Of a stretch of DNA of 64,000 nt, positions 10,130 through 19,392 are shown piece by piece. Below the pieces are notes generated by a model. It searched no databases. It had not been told where the DNA came from and saw only the letters and a list, made by a program, of their open reading frames with translations. The DNA is taken from NCBI RefSeq assembly GCF_001512295.1, contig NZ_LNUP01000018.1, positions 144,091 through 208,090 of the forward strand, written 5' to 3'. The stretch is from Pseudomonas sp. EpS/L25 (GTDB lineage: Bacteria; Pseudomonadota; Gammaproteobacteria; Pseudomonadales; Pseudomonadaceae). Position 1 is the stretch's first letter. Every line of letters starts with the position of its first letter. Both the position numbers and the translations under genes were made by a program.

Positions 10130-10177
10130 GACGTTCATGCTAGAGTGGCGGCATTTTGCGGCGGGGGTAACGGTCTC

Positions 10178-10813
10178 GTGTTCGAAATGGTCAAAGCTGG
10201 CGGCTGGATGATGCTGCCGATCATCCTCAGTTCCATCCTGGCCACGGCCATCATCGCCGAGCGGCTGTGGACCTTGAGACGCAGCCGGGTCGCGCCGCCC
10301 AACCTGCTCGCCCAGGTCTGGCGCTGGATCCAGGACAAGCAGCTCAACAACGAGCGACTGCGTGAGTTGCGCGCCGGTTCGCCGCTGGGCGACATCCTCG
10401 CCGCGGGACTGACCAATTCTCGCCATGGCCGCGACATCATGAAGGAAGCCATCGAGGAAGCCGGCAGCCGCGTGGTGCACGACCTCGAGCGCTATCTCAA
10501 CACCCTCGGCAGCATCGCCGCCCTGGCACCGCTGATGGGCCTGCTCGGCACCGTGTTCGGCATGATCGACATCTTCAGCGCCTTCATGAACGATGGCATG
10601 GCCAACGCCCCCATCCTCGCCGGTGGTATCTCCAAGGCCCTGGTCACCACCGCCGCCGGTCTGCTGGTGGCGATTCCCGCGGTGTTCTTCCATCGCTACC
10701 TGCTGCGCCGGGTCGACGAGCTGGTGGTCGGCATGGAGCAGGAGGCGGTCAAGCTGGTGGACATCCTCCACGGCGATCGCGAGGTGGACGTCCGCGAAGG
10801 AGCCGCTGCGTGA
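10178..10813 (+). CDS. exbB: MotA/TolQ/ExbB family proton channel
   Basis: This inner-membrane protein (211 residues from the GTG at 10178) has an N-terminal helix near residues 5-25 and two more around residues 110-135 and 150-175. The [10 protein letters not shown] and [19 protein letters not shown] segments are typical of ExbB/TolQ proton channels. The GTG is preferred over an upstream ATG at 10145 because [14 protein letters not shown] is where the family begins. It is coupled to exbD by GTGA and precedes lpxK, as in PAO1 (PA2983-PA2981, from memory). No tonB is adjacent, so the energised receptor or process is unknown. Confidence 0.88.
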   Translation: MFEMVKAGGWMMLPIILSSILATAIIAERLWTLRRSRVAPPNLLAQVWRWIQDKQLNNERLRELRAGSPLGDILAAGLTNSRHGRDIMKEAIEEAGSRVVHDLERYLNTLGSIAALAPLMGLLGTVFGMIDIFSAFMNDGMANAPILAGGISKALVTTAAGLLVAIPAVFFHRYLLRRVDELVVGMEQEAVKLVDILHGDREVDVREGAAA

Positions 10814-11250
10814 AATTCCGTCGCCGCGCCGGGGGCGCCGCTCGCGAAGAGGTCTACATCAACCTGGCGTCCTTCATCGACGTCATCTTCGTCCTGCTGC
10901 TGTTCTTCGTGGTGACAGCGACCTTCAGCCGGCCCAGCCAATTGAAGATCGAACTGCCCGAGGCCGACAGCGCCGCCGCGGCTGCCAACCAGGGCAAGAC
11001 CCTGGAGATCAGCATCACCGCCGACGGCCAGATGGCGCTCAATGGCCAGACGCTGGTGCGCAACGACCTGACCGGCCTGACCACCGCCCTGCAGCGGGAG
11101 TCAGGCGGCGACAACAGCCTGCCGCTGGTGATCACCGCCGACGGCCGCGCCACCCACCAGTCGGTGGTCATGGCCATGGACGCCGCCGGCAAGCTCGGCT
11201 TCAGCCAGCTGCGCATCACCACCCTCGAGGCCCAGGCGAAACGTCCGTGA
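10810..11250 (+). CDS. exbD: ExbD/TolR family biopolymer transport protein
   Basis: The 146-residue protein has one N-terminal transmembrane helix. Its [17 protein letters not shown] segment contains the conserved membrane aspartate of ExbD/TolR that takes part in proton translocation. A periplasmic domain follows. It begins at a GTG overlapping the exbB stop (GTGA) and ends in another GTGA overlap with lpxK. It works with the preceding ExbB-like channel. Confidence 0.92.
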   Translation: MKFRRRAGGAAREEVYINLASFIDVIFVLLLFFVVTATFSRPSQLKIELPEADSAAAAANQGKTLEISITADGQMALNGQTLVRNDLTGLTTALQRESGGDNSLPLVITADGRATHQSVVMAMDAAGKLGFSQLRITTLEAQAKRP

Positions 11251-12254
11251 GTCTGGGCGAACGCCTGGTCCGCGCCTGGTACCAGGGGCATCCCGCCCTG
11301 GGCCTGCTGGCGCCGCTCGAAGCCCTCTATCGCCAGGTCGCCCGGCGCAGGCGTCAACGTTTCCTGGCGGGGCAGGGCAGCATCCATCGTGCGCCGGTCC
11401 CGGTCATCGTCGTCGGCAATCTCACCGTCGGTGGCACCGGCAAGACGCCCATGATCCTCTGGCTGATCGGCCATCTGCGTGCCCGCGGCCTCAAGGTCGG
11501 CGTGGTCAGTCGGGGCTATGGTGCCCAGCCGCCGAACCTGCCCTGGCGCGTCCAGGCCACGGACGCTGCGGCGGTGGCCGGCGACGAACCCCTGCTCATC
11601 GTGCAGCGCACCGCGGTGCCGCTGGTGATCGACCCCGACCGCGGTCGCGCCGTCGAACGCCTGCTCGCCGATGAACGGCTCGATGTGATCCTCAGCGACG
11701 ACGGCCTGCAGCACTATCGCCTGGCGCGGGATCTGGAGCTGGTGATGGTCGATGCCGCACGCGGCTTCGGCAATGGCCGCTGCCTGCCGGCTGGGCCCTT
11801 GCGCGAACCCCTGGAGCGCCTGGCCGAGGTCGATGCCGTGATCCATAACGGCGCCGCGGTCGATCCTGCCGATGGCTACGGCCTGATCCTGCAGCCCAGC
11901 GCCCTGCTCAATCTGCGCAGCGGCGAAGCTAAGCCCCTGGATTTCTTCCCGCCCGGCCAGCGCCTGCATGCCCTGGCCGGCATCGGCAACCCCGGACGTT
12001 TCTTCGCTACCCTCGAAGGACTACACTGGCAACCGGTACCCCATGCCTTCGCCGATCATGCCGCCTACAGCGCTGCGGACCTGGCCTTCACGCCCGAGCT
12101 GCCGCTGGTGATGACCGAGAAGGACGCGGTCAAGTGCCGGTCCTTCGCCGCTGCCGACTGGTGGTACCTGGCGGTGGATGCCCAGCCCTCGGCCGCCTTC
12201 GTCGCCTGGCTGGATGGGCGTCTCGACCGCCTCCTGTCCGAACATTCTCACTGA
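11247..12254 (+). CDS. lpxK: tetraacyldisaccharide 4'-kinase
   Basis: LpxK phosphorylates the 4' position of the lipid A disaccharide precursor at the inner face of the inner membrane. The 335-residue protein starts at a GTG ([15 protein letters not shown]) overlapping the exbD stop. It has an N-terminal membrane-associated helix, Walker A GGTGKTP near residue 60, VVSRGYGA, and the [14 protein letters not shown] motif. The family length is normal. It sits in an envelope-biogenesis operon with kdsB and murB. Confidence 0.95.
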   Translation: MSLGERLVRAWYQGHPALGLLAPLEALYRQVARRRRQRFLAGQGSIHRAPVPVIVVGNLTVGGTGKTPMILWLIGHLRARGLKVGVVSRGYGAQPPNLPWRVQATDAAAVAGDEPLLIVQRTAVPLVIDPDRGRAVERLLADERLDVILSDDGLQHYRLARDLELVMVDAARGFGNGRCLPAGPLREPLERLAEVDAVIHNGAAVDPADGYGLILQPSALLNLRSGEAKPLDFFPPGQRLHALAGIGNPGRFFATLEGLHWQPVPHAFADHAAYSAADLAFTPELPLVMTEKDAVKCRSFAAADWWYLAVDAQPSAAFVAWLDGRLDRLLSEHSH

Positions 12255-12268
12255 CGGAACCCTCGCCC

Positions 12269-12454
12269 ATGGACCTCAAGCTGCTGGACATCCTCGCCTG
12301 CCCCCTGACCAAGAGCCCGCTGATCCTGAGCGACGACAAGACCGAACTCATCAGCAAGGCCGCCGGCCTGGCCTTCCCGATTCGCGATGGCATCCCGGTG
12401 ATGCTGGAGAGCGAGGCGCGCGTCATCACCACGGACGAGCGCCTGGATAAATGA
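12269..12454 (+). CDS. Trm112/YcaR-like small protein
   Basis: The 61-residue protein begins [18 protein letters not shown] and contains the [14 protein letters not shown] segment, both typical of the YcaR/Trm112 family found between lpxK and kdsB in gammaproteobacteria. Only one cysteine of the zinc-ribbon pairs remains (ACPLTK). The biochemical role is unknown. It lies 14 bases after lpxK and overlaps kdsB by 4 bases. Confidence 0.9.
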   Translation: MDLKLLDILACPLTKSPLILSDDKTELISKAAGLAFPIRDGIPVMLESEARVITTDERLDK

Positions 12455-13215
12455 GCACCGCCTTCACCGTCGTCATCCCGGCGCGGCTCGCCAGCACCCG
12501 GCTGCCCAACAAGCCGCTGCTCGACATCGCCGGCAAGCCGATGATCCAGCACGTCTGGGAGCAGGCCCGGCGCAGTGGCGCCGAGCAGGTGGTGGTGGCG
12601 ACCGATCACGATGACATCCTGCGCGCCTGCGAAGGCTTCGGTGCCCAGGTGCTGCTGACCCGGGCGGACCATGCCTCGGGGACCGATCGCCTGGCCGAGG
12701 TGGCCGAGTTGCTCGGCCTGGCTGACGACGCCCTGGTGGTCAACGTCCAGGGTGACGAGCCGCTGATTCCGCCGGCGGTGATCGATCAGGTGGCGGGCAA
12801 TCTCGCCGCCCATCCCGCGGCCGGCGTGGCCACCCTGGCCGAGCCCATCCACGACGTCGACAGCCTGTTCAATCCCAATGTGGTCAAGGTGAGCACCGAC
12901 GTGAACGGCCTGGCGCTGACCTTCAGCCGGGCGCCACTGCCCTGGGCGCGCAACGCCTTCGCCGGCGACCGCACGCAACTGCCTGCCGGCTTTCCCTATC
13001 GTCGCCATATCGGCATCTATGCCTATCGCGCCGGCTTCCTCGCCGATTTCGTCAGCTGGGGTCCCTGTGCCCTGGAAGAGACGGAAGCCCTGGAACAGCT
13101 GCGCGCCCTCTGGCATGGCGTGCGCATCCACGTCGCCGACGCCCTGGAAGCGCCCCAGGCCGGCGTGGATACCCTGGAAGACCTCGAGCGCGTCCGCCGC
13201 CTGCTGGGAGCCTAG
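12451..13215 (+). CDS. kdsB: 3-deoxy-manno-octulosonate cytidylyltransferase
   Basis: KdsB activates Kdo as CMP-Kdo for lipopolysaccharide inner-core synthesis in the cytosol. The 254-residue protein has the nucleotide-binding [15 protein letters not shown] at its start, ATDH near residue 50, and NVQGDEPLI near residue 97. Its length is normal. The ATG overlaps the preceding stop (ATGA), and the stop abuts the start of the phosphatase gene. Confidence 0.97.
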   Translation: MSTAFTVVIPARLASTRLPNKPLLDIAGKPMIQHVWEQARRSGAEQVVVATDHDDILRACEGFGAQVLLTRADHASGTDRLAEVAELLGLADDALVVNVQGDEPLIPPAVIDQVAGNLAAHPAAGVATLAEPIHDVDSLFNPNVVKVSTDVNGLALTFSRAPLPWARNAFAGDRTQLPAGFPYRRHIGIYAYRAGFLADFVSWGPCALEETEALEQLRALWHGVRIHVADALEAPQAGVDTLEDLERVRRLLGA

Positions 13216-13689
13216 ATGAGCCTGCGCATCCTGTTCGTCTGCATGGGCAACATCTGCCGCTCGCCCACCGCCGAAGGCATCCTGAGGGACAAGCTGGCAG
13301 CGGCCGGTCTGGCCGAGGCCGTGGAGCTGGATTCCGCGGGTACCGGCGACTGGCACCGCGGCAAGGCGCCGGACTCCCGCGCCATCCAGGCGGCGGCCGG
13401 TCGCGGTTATGACATCAGCGGCTTGCGCGCGCGCCAGGTGACCGCCGAGGACTTCCAACGCTTCGATCTGATCCTGGCCATGGATCACGACAACCTCGCC
13501 TGGCTGGAGCAATTGCGCCCCGAGGGCGGCGCGGTGCCCGAGCTGTTCCTGGCCCGGCAGGGCCTGGCCGTGGACGAGGTGCCCGATCCCTATTACGGTG
13601 GCGCGGCGGGTTTCGAGCGGGTGCTCGACCTGCTCGAAGCCGCCTGCGCTGGCCTCGTCGCCGAGGTGGCCGCTCGTCATGGTCGCTGA
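13216..13689 (+). CDS. low-molecular-weight protein tyrosine phosphatase
   Basis: The 157-residue protein carries the CX5RS catalytic loop (CMGNICRS, residues 9-16) and the general-acid motif DPYYGG near residue 122. It dephosphorylates phosphotyrosine in small substrates or proteins. PAO1 has a phosphatase gene of this family at the same place. Its 3' end overlaps the murB start by 11 bases. The physiological substrate is not shown by the sequence. Confidence 0.92.
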   Translation: MSLRILFVCMGNICRSPTAEGILRDKLAAAGLAEAVELDSAGTGDWHRGKAPDSRAIQAAAGRGYDISGLRARQVTAEDFQRFDLILAMDHDNLAWLEQLRPEGGAVPELFLARQGLAVDEVPDPYYGGAAGFERVLDLLEAACAGLVAEVAARHGR

Positions 13690-14701
13690 GGTGCAACACG
13701 ACGTTCCGCTGCAGGGACTCAACACCTTCGGCCTGGTGGCGCAAGCCGACCGCTATCTGGAAGCCGCCAGTGATGCCGAGGTACTCGAGGCCCTGGCGCT
13801 GGCCCGGCAGCTCGGCGTGCCACTACGGGTGCTGGGCGGTGGCAGCAACCTGGTCCTGCCCGAACGGGTCGAGGGCCTGGTACTGCGGCTGACGTCCCGC
13901 GGTATCCGCCTGCTGGCGGAGGAGGGCGATGACCTGCTGGTGGAGGCCGCAGCCGGCGAACCCTGGCATCCCTTCGTCATGACCACCCTGGCCAACGGCT
14001 GGTACGGGCTGGAAAACTTAAGTCTCATCCCCGGGACCGTGGGGGCCTCGCCGATCCAGAACATCGGCGCCTACGGCGTCGAACTCAAGGATCGCTGTGC
14101 CGGCGTGACGGCACTCGACCGCCACAGCGGCGACATCCATGAGCTGACCCCGGACGCCTGCGCCTTCGCCTATCGTGACAGCCGTTTCAAGGCTGAAGCC
14201 GGGCGCTGGATCGTACTGCGGGTGCGCTTCCACCTGAGCCTACAGCCACAGCTGGTGCTGGACTACGGTCCGGTGCGCCAGGCGCTGGCCGAGGCCGGGG
14301 TCGCGCAGCCCACGCCGGAAGCTGTCAGCGCGGCCATCTGCAGCATTCGCCGCAGCAAGCTGCCCGATCCGGCGGTGCTGGGCAATGCCGGCAGCTTCTT
14401 CAAGAATCCGGTGGTGAGCGCAGCGACTGCCGCCGTGCTCAAGGAAGACCATCCGACGCTGCCGACCTATCCTCAGGCCGATGGCACGGTCAAGCTGGCC
14501 GCCGGCTGGCTGATCGACCAGGCTGGCTGGCGCGGCCATCGCGACGGTGCCGTGGGGGTGCATGCCGCCCAGGCACTGGTACTGGTCAACTTCGGCGGTG
14601 CCAGTAGTCGTGACGTCCTGGCCCTGGCGGAGCGCATCCGCGCCTCGGTCCGCGAGCGCTTCGGCGTGACGCTGGAAATGGAGCCGGGAAGCCTGACGTG
14701 A
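13679..14701 (+). CDS. murB: UDP-N-acetylenolpyruvoylglucosamine reductase
   Basis: MurB reduces UDP-GlcNAc-enolpyruvate to UDP-MurNAc with NADPH and FAD, an early cytosolic step of peptidoglycan synthesis. The 340-residue protein has LNTFGLVA near residue 13, the FAD-binding LGGGSNLVLPE, IPGTVGASPIQNIGAYG, and GNAGSFFKNPVV with the catalytic serine. It is a type I MurB. The start was placed at the ATG overlapping the phosphatase gene. Its stop overlaps the GTG of the Rieske gene, an unusual neighbour. Confidence 0.96.
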   Translation: MVAEVQHDVPLQGLNTFGLVAQADRYLEAASDAEVLEALALARQLGVPLRVLGGGSNLVLPERVEGLVLRLTSRGIRLLAEEGDDLLVEAAAGEPWHPFVMTTLANGWYGLENLSLIPGTVGASPIQNIGAYGVELKDRCAGVTALDRHSGDIHELTPDACAFAYRDSRFKAEAGRWIVLRVRFHLSLQPQLVLDYGPVRQALAEAGVAQPTPEAVSAAICSIRRSKLPDPAVLGNAGSFFKNPVVSAATAAVLKEDHPTLPTYPQADGTVKLAAGWLIDQAGWRGHRDGAVGVHAAQALVLVNFGGASSRDVLALAERIRASVRERFGVTLEMEPGSLT

Positions 14702-15276
14702 CCGACGACTCGCCCGATGCTCAGCGTCGCCGCCTGCTGATCGCCACCACCTCCGCTGTCGGCGGCCTGGGCCTCGTGGCAGGTAGCGTACCCTTCGTCT
14801 GTGCCTTGCGGCCCAGTCGGTCGGCGGAGGTGGTGGCGGCCCCGGTCGAGGTGGATATCGGGACGCTGCGCGAAGGCGAGCAACTCACGGTGCAGTGGCG
14901 CGGCCAGCCAGTATGCGTCCTGCGCCGTAGCGCGGCGGATCAGGCCCGCTTGCTGGCCGACCAGGCCGCTCTGGCCGATCCCGATTCCCGAGCATCCAGC
15001 CAGCCGCCCTATGTCGATCCGCGCCTGAGATCGCGGCGGCCGGACATCTTCGTGGCCACCGCCATCTGCACCCACCTGGGCTGCATCCCCTCCCTGGCGC
15101 CGAGCGCAGCGAACCAGGCCGGCGGCTATCTCTGTCCTTGCCATGGCTCCCACTTCGATCTGGCTGGCCGGGTCTATCGCGACCAGCCAGCACCGCTGAA
15201 CCTGGCTGTGCCGCCCTATCATTTCCGCGGCGACAACCTGCTGGTGATCGGCAGCGACGATGAGGGGGTGGCATGA
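14698..15276 (+). CDS. petA: ubiquinol-cytochrome c reductase Rieske iron-sulfur subunit
   Basis: The 192-residue subunit carries a [2Fe-2S] cluster on box I CTHLGC and box II CPCHGSHFD (about residues 125-160) and accepts the first electron from quinol. The N-terminal RRRLLIA plus hydrophobic segment is a Tat-type signal-anchor. The GTG start overlaps the murB stop (GTGA), with GGGAAG 6 bases upstream. The loop between the boxes is shorter than I expect for Pseudomonas and the protein looks diverged, but the cluster ligands are intact. Confidence 0.92.
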   Translation: MTDDSPDAQRRRLLIATTSAVGGLGLVAGSVPFVCALRPSRSAEVVAAPVEVDIGTLREGEQLTVQWRGQPVCVLRRSAADQARLLADQAALADPDSRASSQPPYVDPRLRSRRPDIFVATAICTHLGCIPSLAPSAANQAGGYLCPCHGSHFDLAGRVYRDQPAPLNLAVPPYHFRGDNLLVIGSDDEGVA

Positions 15277-16466
15277 AGGATGACGAGCATGGCTGGCTGG
15301 AGCGGCGCCTGCCGCTAGGTGCCTTCTGGCGCCGGCATTTCAGCGACTATCGGGTGCCGCGCAACCTCAACGTCTTCTATCTATTCGGTGCCCTGCTGGT
15401 CTTCATCCTGGCGCTGCAGGTGCTGACCGGGCTCTGGCTGCTGTTCGGCTATGAACCGACGGTGCGGGGCGCCTTCGCCTCGGTCCAGCTGTTCATGCGC
15501 GAGGTGCCCTTCGGCTGGCTGATCCGCTACCTGCACGCGGTAGGCGCCTCGGCGCTGTTCGTCTGCCTCTATCTGCACCTGCTGCGTGGCCTGCTGTACG
15601 GCTCCTATCGCGCCCCGCGCGAGCTGGTCTGGACCTTCGGCGTGCTGCTCTACGTCCTGTTGCTGGCCCAGGCCTTCTTCGGTTACCTGCTGCCCTGGGG
15701 GCAATTGTCCTACTGGGGTGCCCAGGTGTCCCTGAGCGCCGTCGAGGCACTGCCCTTGATAGGCCCAACCCTGGCCGACCTGCTACGGGGCGGAGTGGTG
15801 CTGTCCGATGCCAGCTTGCGCCGCTTCCAGGCGCTGCATGTGGTGGCGCTGCCGTTGCTGATTCTGCTCCTGGTGACGTTGCACATCTTCGCCCTGCGCC
15901 AGACCGGCTCGAACAATCCCGAGGGTGACGAGCGCGACCTGCATGGTGCGGCTGGGGTGCCTTTCCATCCCTACCTGACCCTCAAGGACCTCTGCGGGCT
16001 GGCGATCTTCCTGCTGGTCTTCCTCGGCGTGGTGCTGCTGGCGCCGGAGCTGGGCGGCCTGGTGCTGGAACCGGCCAACCAGCAGCCGGCCGATCCATTG
16101 GTGACGCCTGCGCACATCGCGCCGCCCTGGTACCTGGCACCCTTCTATGCGCTGCTGCGGGCGGTGCCGAGCAAGGCCGGCGGTCTTGGTCTGGCGGCCC
16201 TGGCCATCGCCCTGTTGTTCGTGCTGCCCTGGCTGGATCGCAGCGCAGTCCGCTCGGTCCGCCACAAGGCCTGGCCGGCCCGGCTGGGGTTATACGCCGG
16301 CTGTCTGGCCTTCGCCGCGCTGGGTGTTCTAGGCGTGGTGGCGCTCACCGACGAACGCCTGTTGCTGGCACGCCTGGCCGCCGTTGTCTACTTCGCCAGT
16401 CTGCTGGGCATGCCCTGGTACAGCCGTCTGGGACGTCCTCGGTCGCTTCCGGAGCAGGCGCCATGA
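15273..16466 (+). CDS. petB: cytochrome b of the bc1 complex, with a PPWY Qo motif
   Basis: This 397-residue integral membrane subunit has eight predicted helices and both haem-ligand pairs: RYLHAVG...YLHLLRG near residues 88-103 and ALHVVALP...TLHIFAL near 190-206. PWGQLSYWGAQV and TGSNNPEG are also present. The Qo-site motif at residues 284-287 (16122-16133) reads PPWY where Pseudomonas and mitochondria normally have PEWY, so the glutamate linked to quinol proton release is missing. The start overlaps petA and the stop overlaps petC by 4 bases each. Confidence 0.92.
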   Translation: MKDDEHGWLERRLPLGAFWRRHFSDYRVPRNLNVFYLFGALLVFILALQVLTGLWLLFGYEPTVRGAFASVQLFMREVPFGWLIRYLHAVGASALFVCLYLHLLRGLLYGSYRAPRELVWTFGVLLYVLLLAQAFFGYLLPWGQLSYWGAQVSLSAVEALPLIGPTLADLLRGGVVLSDASLRRFQALHVVALPLLILLLVTLHIFALRQTGSNNPEGDERDLHGAAGVPFHPYLTLKDLCGLAIFLLVFLGVVLLAPELGGLVLEPANQQPADPLVTPAHIAPPWYLAPFYALLRAVPSKAGGLGLAALAIALLFVLPWLDRSAVRSVRHKAWPARLGLYAGCLAFAALGVLGVVALTDERLLLARLAAVVYFASLLGMPWYSRLGRPRSLPEQAP

Positions 16467-17128
16467 AACACCTGCTGTGGAGCGTGCTGCTGCTGTGCGC
16501 CGGCCTGGCCAATGCCACCGAGCGGGGCGATCCCCAGGCTGGCGCCATCACCTTCGGCCGCTATTGCCTCGCCTGCCATGGCCAGGAGTACCAGCGCTTC
16601 GACCGCGTCGCCGCCGATCTCCATCTGGATCTCGCCAGCTGGGCACCTGGCCGTACCGCCAGTGCGCCCATGCTCAGCCTGCTCAAGCCCGAAGACGCCC
16701 GCCGCGCCTTCGGCAGCGTGCCGCCCGATCTCACCCTCATCGCTGCCGTGCGCGGCGGGACCTGGCTGCGCGCCTTCCTGCAGGAATTCTATGCGGCGCC
16801 GGATCGCCCGCTCGGGGTCGATAACCTCGCGGCGCCCGGTACCCGCATGCCCGACGTCCTGGCCGCCCTGCGCGGTCGGCAGGTGCGCGACTGCAACGAC
16901 GGGCGTTGCGTGCTGCGCCTGGAACCCGGCAGCGGCGCCCAGACGCCCGAGCAATTCGCGCGCACCGTCGACGATCTGGTCGCCTACCTGGGCTATTCGG
17001 CCGCGCCGGAACGGAGCCTGGCCTGGCGTCTCGCGCCCTGGGTGCTGGGTTATCTGGTGCTGTTCGCCGTCCTGGCCTTCTGGCTCAAGCGCGAATGCTG
17101 GCGGCGCTTACCCGACGATGAGCGATGA
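16463..17128 (+). CDS. petC: cytochrome c1 of the bc1 complex, short form
   Basis: The 221-residue protein has a signal peptide ending near ANA, one haem c site CLACHG near residue 35 followed by the c1-like QEYQRFDRVAADL, a probable axial methionine in GTRMPDVL near residue 130, and a C-terminal membrane anchor (about residues 195-215) ending in basic residues. Cytochrome c1 of Pseudomonas is usually about 260 residues, so this one is shortened. It passes electrons from the Rieske protein to soluble cytochrome c. A MITE-like repeat begins 5 bases after the stop. Confidence 0.88.
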   Translation: MKHLLWSVLLLCAGLANATERGDPQAGAITFGRYCLACHGQEYQRFDRVAADLHLDLASWAPGRTASAPMLSLLKPEDARRAFGSVPPDLTLIAAVRGGTWLRAFLQEFYAAPDRPLGVDNLAAPGTRMPDVLAALRGRQVRDCNDGRCVLRLEPGSGAQTPEQFARTVDDLVAYLGYSAAPERSLAWRLAPWVLGYLVLFAVLAFWLKRECWRRLPDDER

Positions 17129-17133
17129 GACGA

Positions 17134-17380
17134 AGGCTTGTCTGAAGAGTCGCCGAGCGAAGGCGAGGCAAGGCGCAACGACCAACGGGAGTAATAGCCA
17201 ACGGCTGGCCCGAAGGGTGAGCGCCAGCGAATCAAATCGGCGAGGAAGCGGACCGGGCTCGCGCTCGAGTTTACGAGTGGTAAACGAGCATTGCGAACGG
17301 GGCCGCCCAGGCGGGGCTGGCATTCGAGCTGATTTTTGACGCAGCATCGCCGATGCGCAGGCAGTTTTCAGACAAAGCCT
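17134..17380 (-). mobile_element. MITE-like element, copy 1
   Basis: A 247-bp element fills the spacer between petC and sspA. Its ends are inverted repeats: AGGCTTGTCTGAA (17134-17146) and TTCAGACAAAGCCT (17367-17380), differing by one base insertion. Its reverse complement aligns along its length with copies 2 and 3, best around TTTGATTCGCTGGCGCTCAC. It has no convincing coding frame. The rest of the roughly 320-bp spacer shows nothing else but the sspA ribosome-binding site. Confidence 0.8.
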
Positions 17381-17448
17381 AGGTGTCGGGTGGCAAGGTG
17401 CGAGATAATCCCGCCTTTACAGCTTCGCCCCCAACGGGGGAGGGACCC

Positions 17449-18063
17449 ATGGGCGCCATAACCCGCCTGACCTGTTTCCACGATCCCGAGGATCACTACA
17501 GCCACCGCATTCGCCTGATCCTGGCGGAGAAGAACGTCGAGTGCGAGCTGGTCGCCGTGCGCCGTGGCGAGTGCCCGCGACAGCTCGCCGAGCACAATCC
17601 CTATGGTACCGTGCCGACGCTGATGGATCGCGACCTGGTGCTCTATGGCACCGAGGTGCTCATGGAGTACCTCGAGGAGCGCTATCCGCACCCACCGCTG
17701 CTGCCGGCCTATCCGGTCACGCGCGGCAAATCCCGGCTGCTGATGCACCGTATCGGCCGTGACTGGTGCACCCTGGCGGACGCCATCCTGCAGGCGGCGC
17801 CCGGTGCCGACCTGGCGCTCAAGCGCAAGGAATTGCGCGAGAGCCTGACCGGTGTGGCGCCGATCTTCGCGGAAACCCCCTTCTTCCTGAGCGACGACTT
17901 TTCCCTGGTGGACTGTTGCCTGCTCCCCCTCCTGTGGCGACTGCCGCGCCTGGGCATCGAGCTGCCCCGGGCGGCCAAGCCGCTGCAGGACTACATGGAT
18001 CGTATGTTCGCTCGCGACAGTTTCCGATCCAGTCTTTCGGTCACCGAGCGTGAGATGCGCTAG
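17449..18063 (+). CDS. sspA: stringent starvation protein A
   Basis: SspA is a glutathione-S-transferase-fold protein that binds RNA polymerase and affects stress and virulence transcription. The 204-residue protein begins [20 protein letters not shown] and has the N-terminal thioredoxin-like domain (NPYGTVPTL, then [18 protein letters not shown]) and an all-helical C-terminal domain. The ATG at 17449 follows a strong GGGAGGG site. sspB follows after 11 bases. In PAO1 the bc1 operon also precedes sspAB. Confidence 0.94.
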   Translation: MGAITRLTCFHDPEDHYSHRIRLILAEKNVECELVAVRRGECPRQLAEHNPYGTVPTLMDRDLVLYGTEVLMEYLEERYPHPPLLPAYPVTRGKSRLLMHRIGRDWCTLADAILQAAPGADLALKRKELRESLTGVAPIFAETPFFLSDDFSLVDCCLLPLLWRLPRLGIELPRAAKPLQDYMDRMFARDSFRSSLSVTEREMR

Positions 18064-18074
18064 AGGAGAACCCC

Positions 18075-18479
18075 ATGAATTCCAGTCGCCCTTACCTGGT
18101 CCGCGCGCTCTATGAGTGGATCGTGGACAACGACTGCACGCCGCACCTGCTGGTCAATGCCGAGTACGCCGAGGTGCGCGTGCCGCCGGGCTATGCCAAT
18201 GACGGCCAGATCGTCCTGAACGCCTCGCCCAGTGCCGTGCGCGACCTGCACATGGACAACGAAGCCGTGAGCTTCAATGGCCGCTTCGGCGGCGTGGCCT
18301 ACAACCTCTACATTCCGGTGGGCGCCATCCTCGCCATCTATGCGCGGGAGAATGGCCAGGGCATGGTCTTCGACAGCGAGCCGACGCCGCCCGATGACCA
18401 GGGTCCGGACAATGGCGGCAGCAAGCCCGAGGCGCCCAAGCCGGCTCCGGCGCGACCGAGTCTGAAAGTGGTCAAGTAG
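18075..18479 (+). CDS. sspB: ClpXP protease specificity-enhancing factor
   Basis: SspB delivers ssrA-tagged and other substrates to ClpXP. The 134-residue protein begins with the family sequence SSRPYLVRALYEWIVDNDCTPHL, continues with the conserved VNAEY and FNGRFGG segments, and has a proline/acid-rich tail ending RPSLKVVK, the ClpX-binding module. A GAGGAGAA ribosome-binding site precedes the ATG. It is followed by a bidirectional terminator facing suhB. Confidence 0.96.
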   Translation: MNSSRPYLVRALYEWIVDNDCTPHLLVNAEYAEVRVPPGYANDGQIVLNASPSAVRDLHMDNEAVSFNGRFGGVAYNLYIPVGAILAIYARENGQGMVFDSEPTPPDDQGPDNGGSKPEAPKPAPARPSLKVVK

Positions 18480-18522
18480 GCCTGGCCGATACCCCGTCGC
18501 AGATCACCTCTGCGGCGGGCAT

Positions 18523-18561
18523 GAAAAAGCCCCTGACGGCAGCGCCGGCAGGGGCTTTTTC
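18523..18561. terminator. bidirectional terminator between sspB and suhB
   Basis: A perfect 13-bp stem (18523-18535 with 18549-18561) has A-rich and T-rich flanks, so it can serve both convergent transcripts. Confidence 0.9.
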
Positions 18562-18576
18562 GTGATCGCTCCAGGC

Positions 18577-19392
18577 TTAGCGCTTGAGCGAAGCCGGCAG
18601 GTGCGGCTGGATCTGGGTCAGCAGCCCGCGGAAGCACTTGGGGTTGCCGGCGACGATGTGGCCCTTCTCGAGGAAGTCATGACCGCCGTTGAAGTCACCC
18701 ACCAGGCCACCGGCTTCCTGCACCAGCAGGGCGCCCGCGGCCATGTCCCACTCCGACAGCCCCATTTCCCAGAAGGCGTCGAAGCGACCGGAGGCGACAT
18801 AGGCCAGGTCCAGCGCGGCAGAACCGGCGCGGCGGATGCCGGCGGTCTGGCCGATCAGGCTGCGGAACATGCCCAGGTAGTTGTCCAGGTGGTCGACGTC
18901 ATTGGCACGGAAGGGGAAGCCGGTGCCCAGCAGGGCGCCGTCCAGGCTGCGCCGGTTGGTGACGCGGATGCGACGACCGTTCAGGGCGGCACCGCGGCCA
19001 CGGCTGGCGGTGAATTCTTCCTGGCGCACCGGGTCCAGGACCACGGCGTGCTCCAGGCGACCCTTGTGCTTGCAGGCGATGCTCACCGAGAAGTGCGGTA
19101 CGCCACGGACGAAGTTGGTGGTGCCATCCAGCGGGTCGACGATCCAGACGTAATCGGCGCCTTCGCCTTCGCCCGCCAGGTAGCCGGATTCCTCACCGTA
19201 GAAGCTGTGGGTGGGATAGGCCTTGCGCAGGGTGGCGAGGATGGTCTGTTCGGCAGCACGGTCGACCTCGGAGACGAAGTCGTTGGCGCCTTTTTCGTCG
19301 ACGGCGATCACGTCCAGGCGCTCAATAGAACGGAAAATCAGTTCACCGGCGCTGCGGGCCGCGCGCAGTGCGATGTTCAGCATGGGCTGCAT
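18577..19392 (-). CDS. suhB: inositol-1-monophosphatase family protein SuhB
   Basis: The 271-residue protein has the family metal-binding signatures: FYGEESGY near residue 65, IVDPLDGTTNFVRG near residue 84 and WDMAAGALLVQEAGG near residue 213. In gammaproteobacteria SuhB also acts as a NusA/NusG-associated factor in rRNA antitermination complexes, and in P. aeruginosa it affects virulence regulation. It is divergent from trmJ across 140 bp, the same pairing as in PAO1. Confidence 0.95.
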   Translation of the reverse strand: MQPMLNIALRAARSAGELIFRSIERLDVIAVDEKGANDFVSEVDRAAEQTILATLRKAYPTHSFYGEESGYLAGEGEGADYVWIVDPLDGTTNFVRGVPHFSVSIACKHKGRLEHAVVLDPVRQEEFTASRGRGAALNGRRIRVTNRRSLDGALLGTGFPFRANDVDHLDNYLGMFRSLIGQTAGIRRAGSAALDLAYVASGRFDAFWEMGLSEWDMAAGALLVQEAGGLVGDFNGGHDFLEKGHIVAGNPKCFRGLLTQIQPHLPASLKR

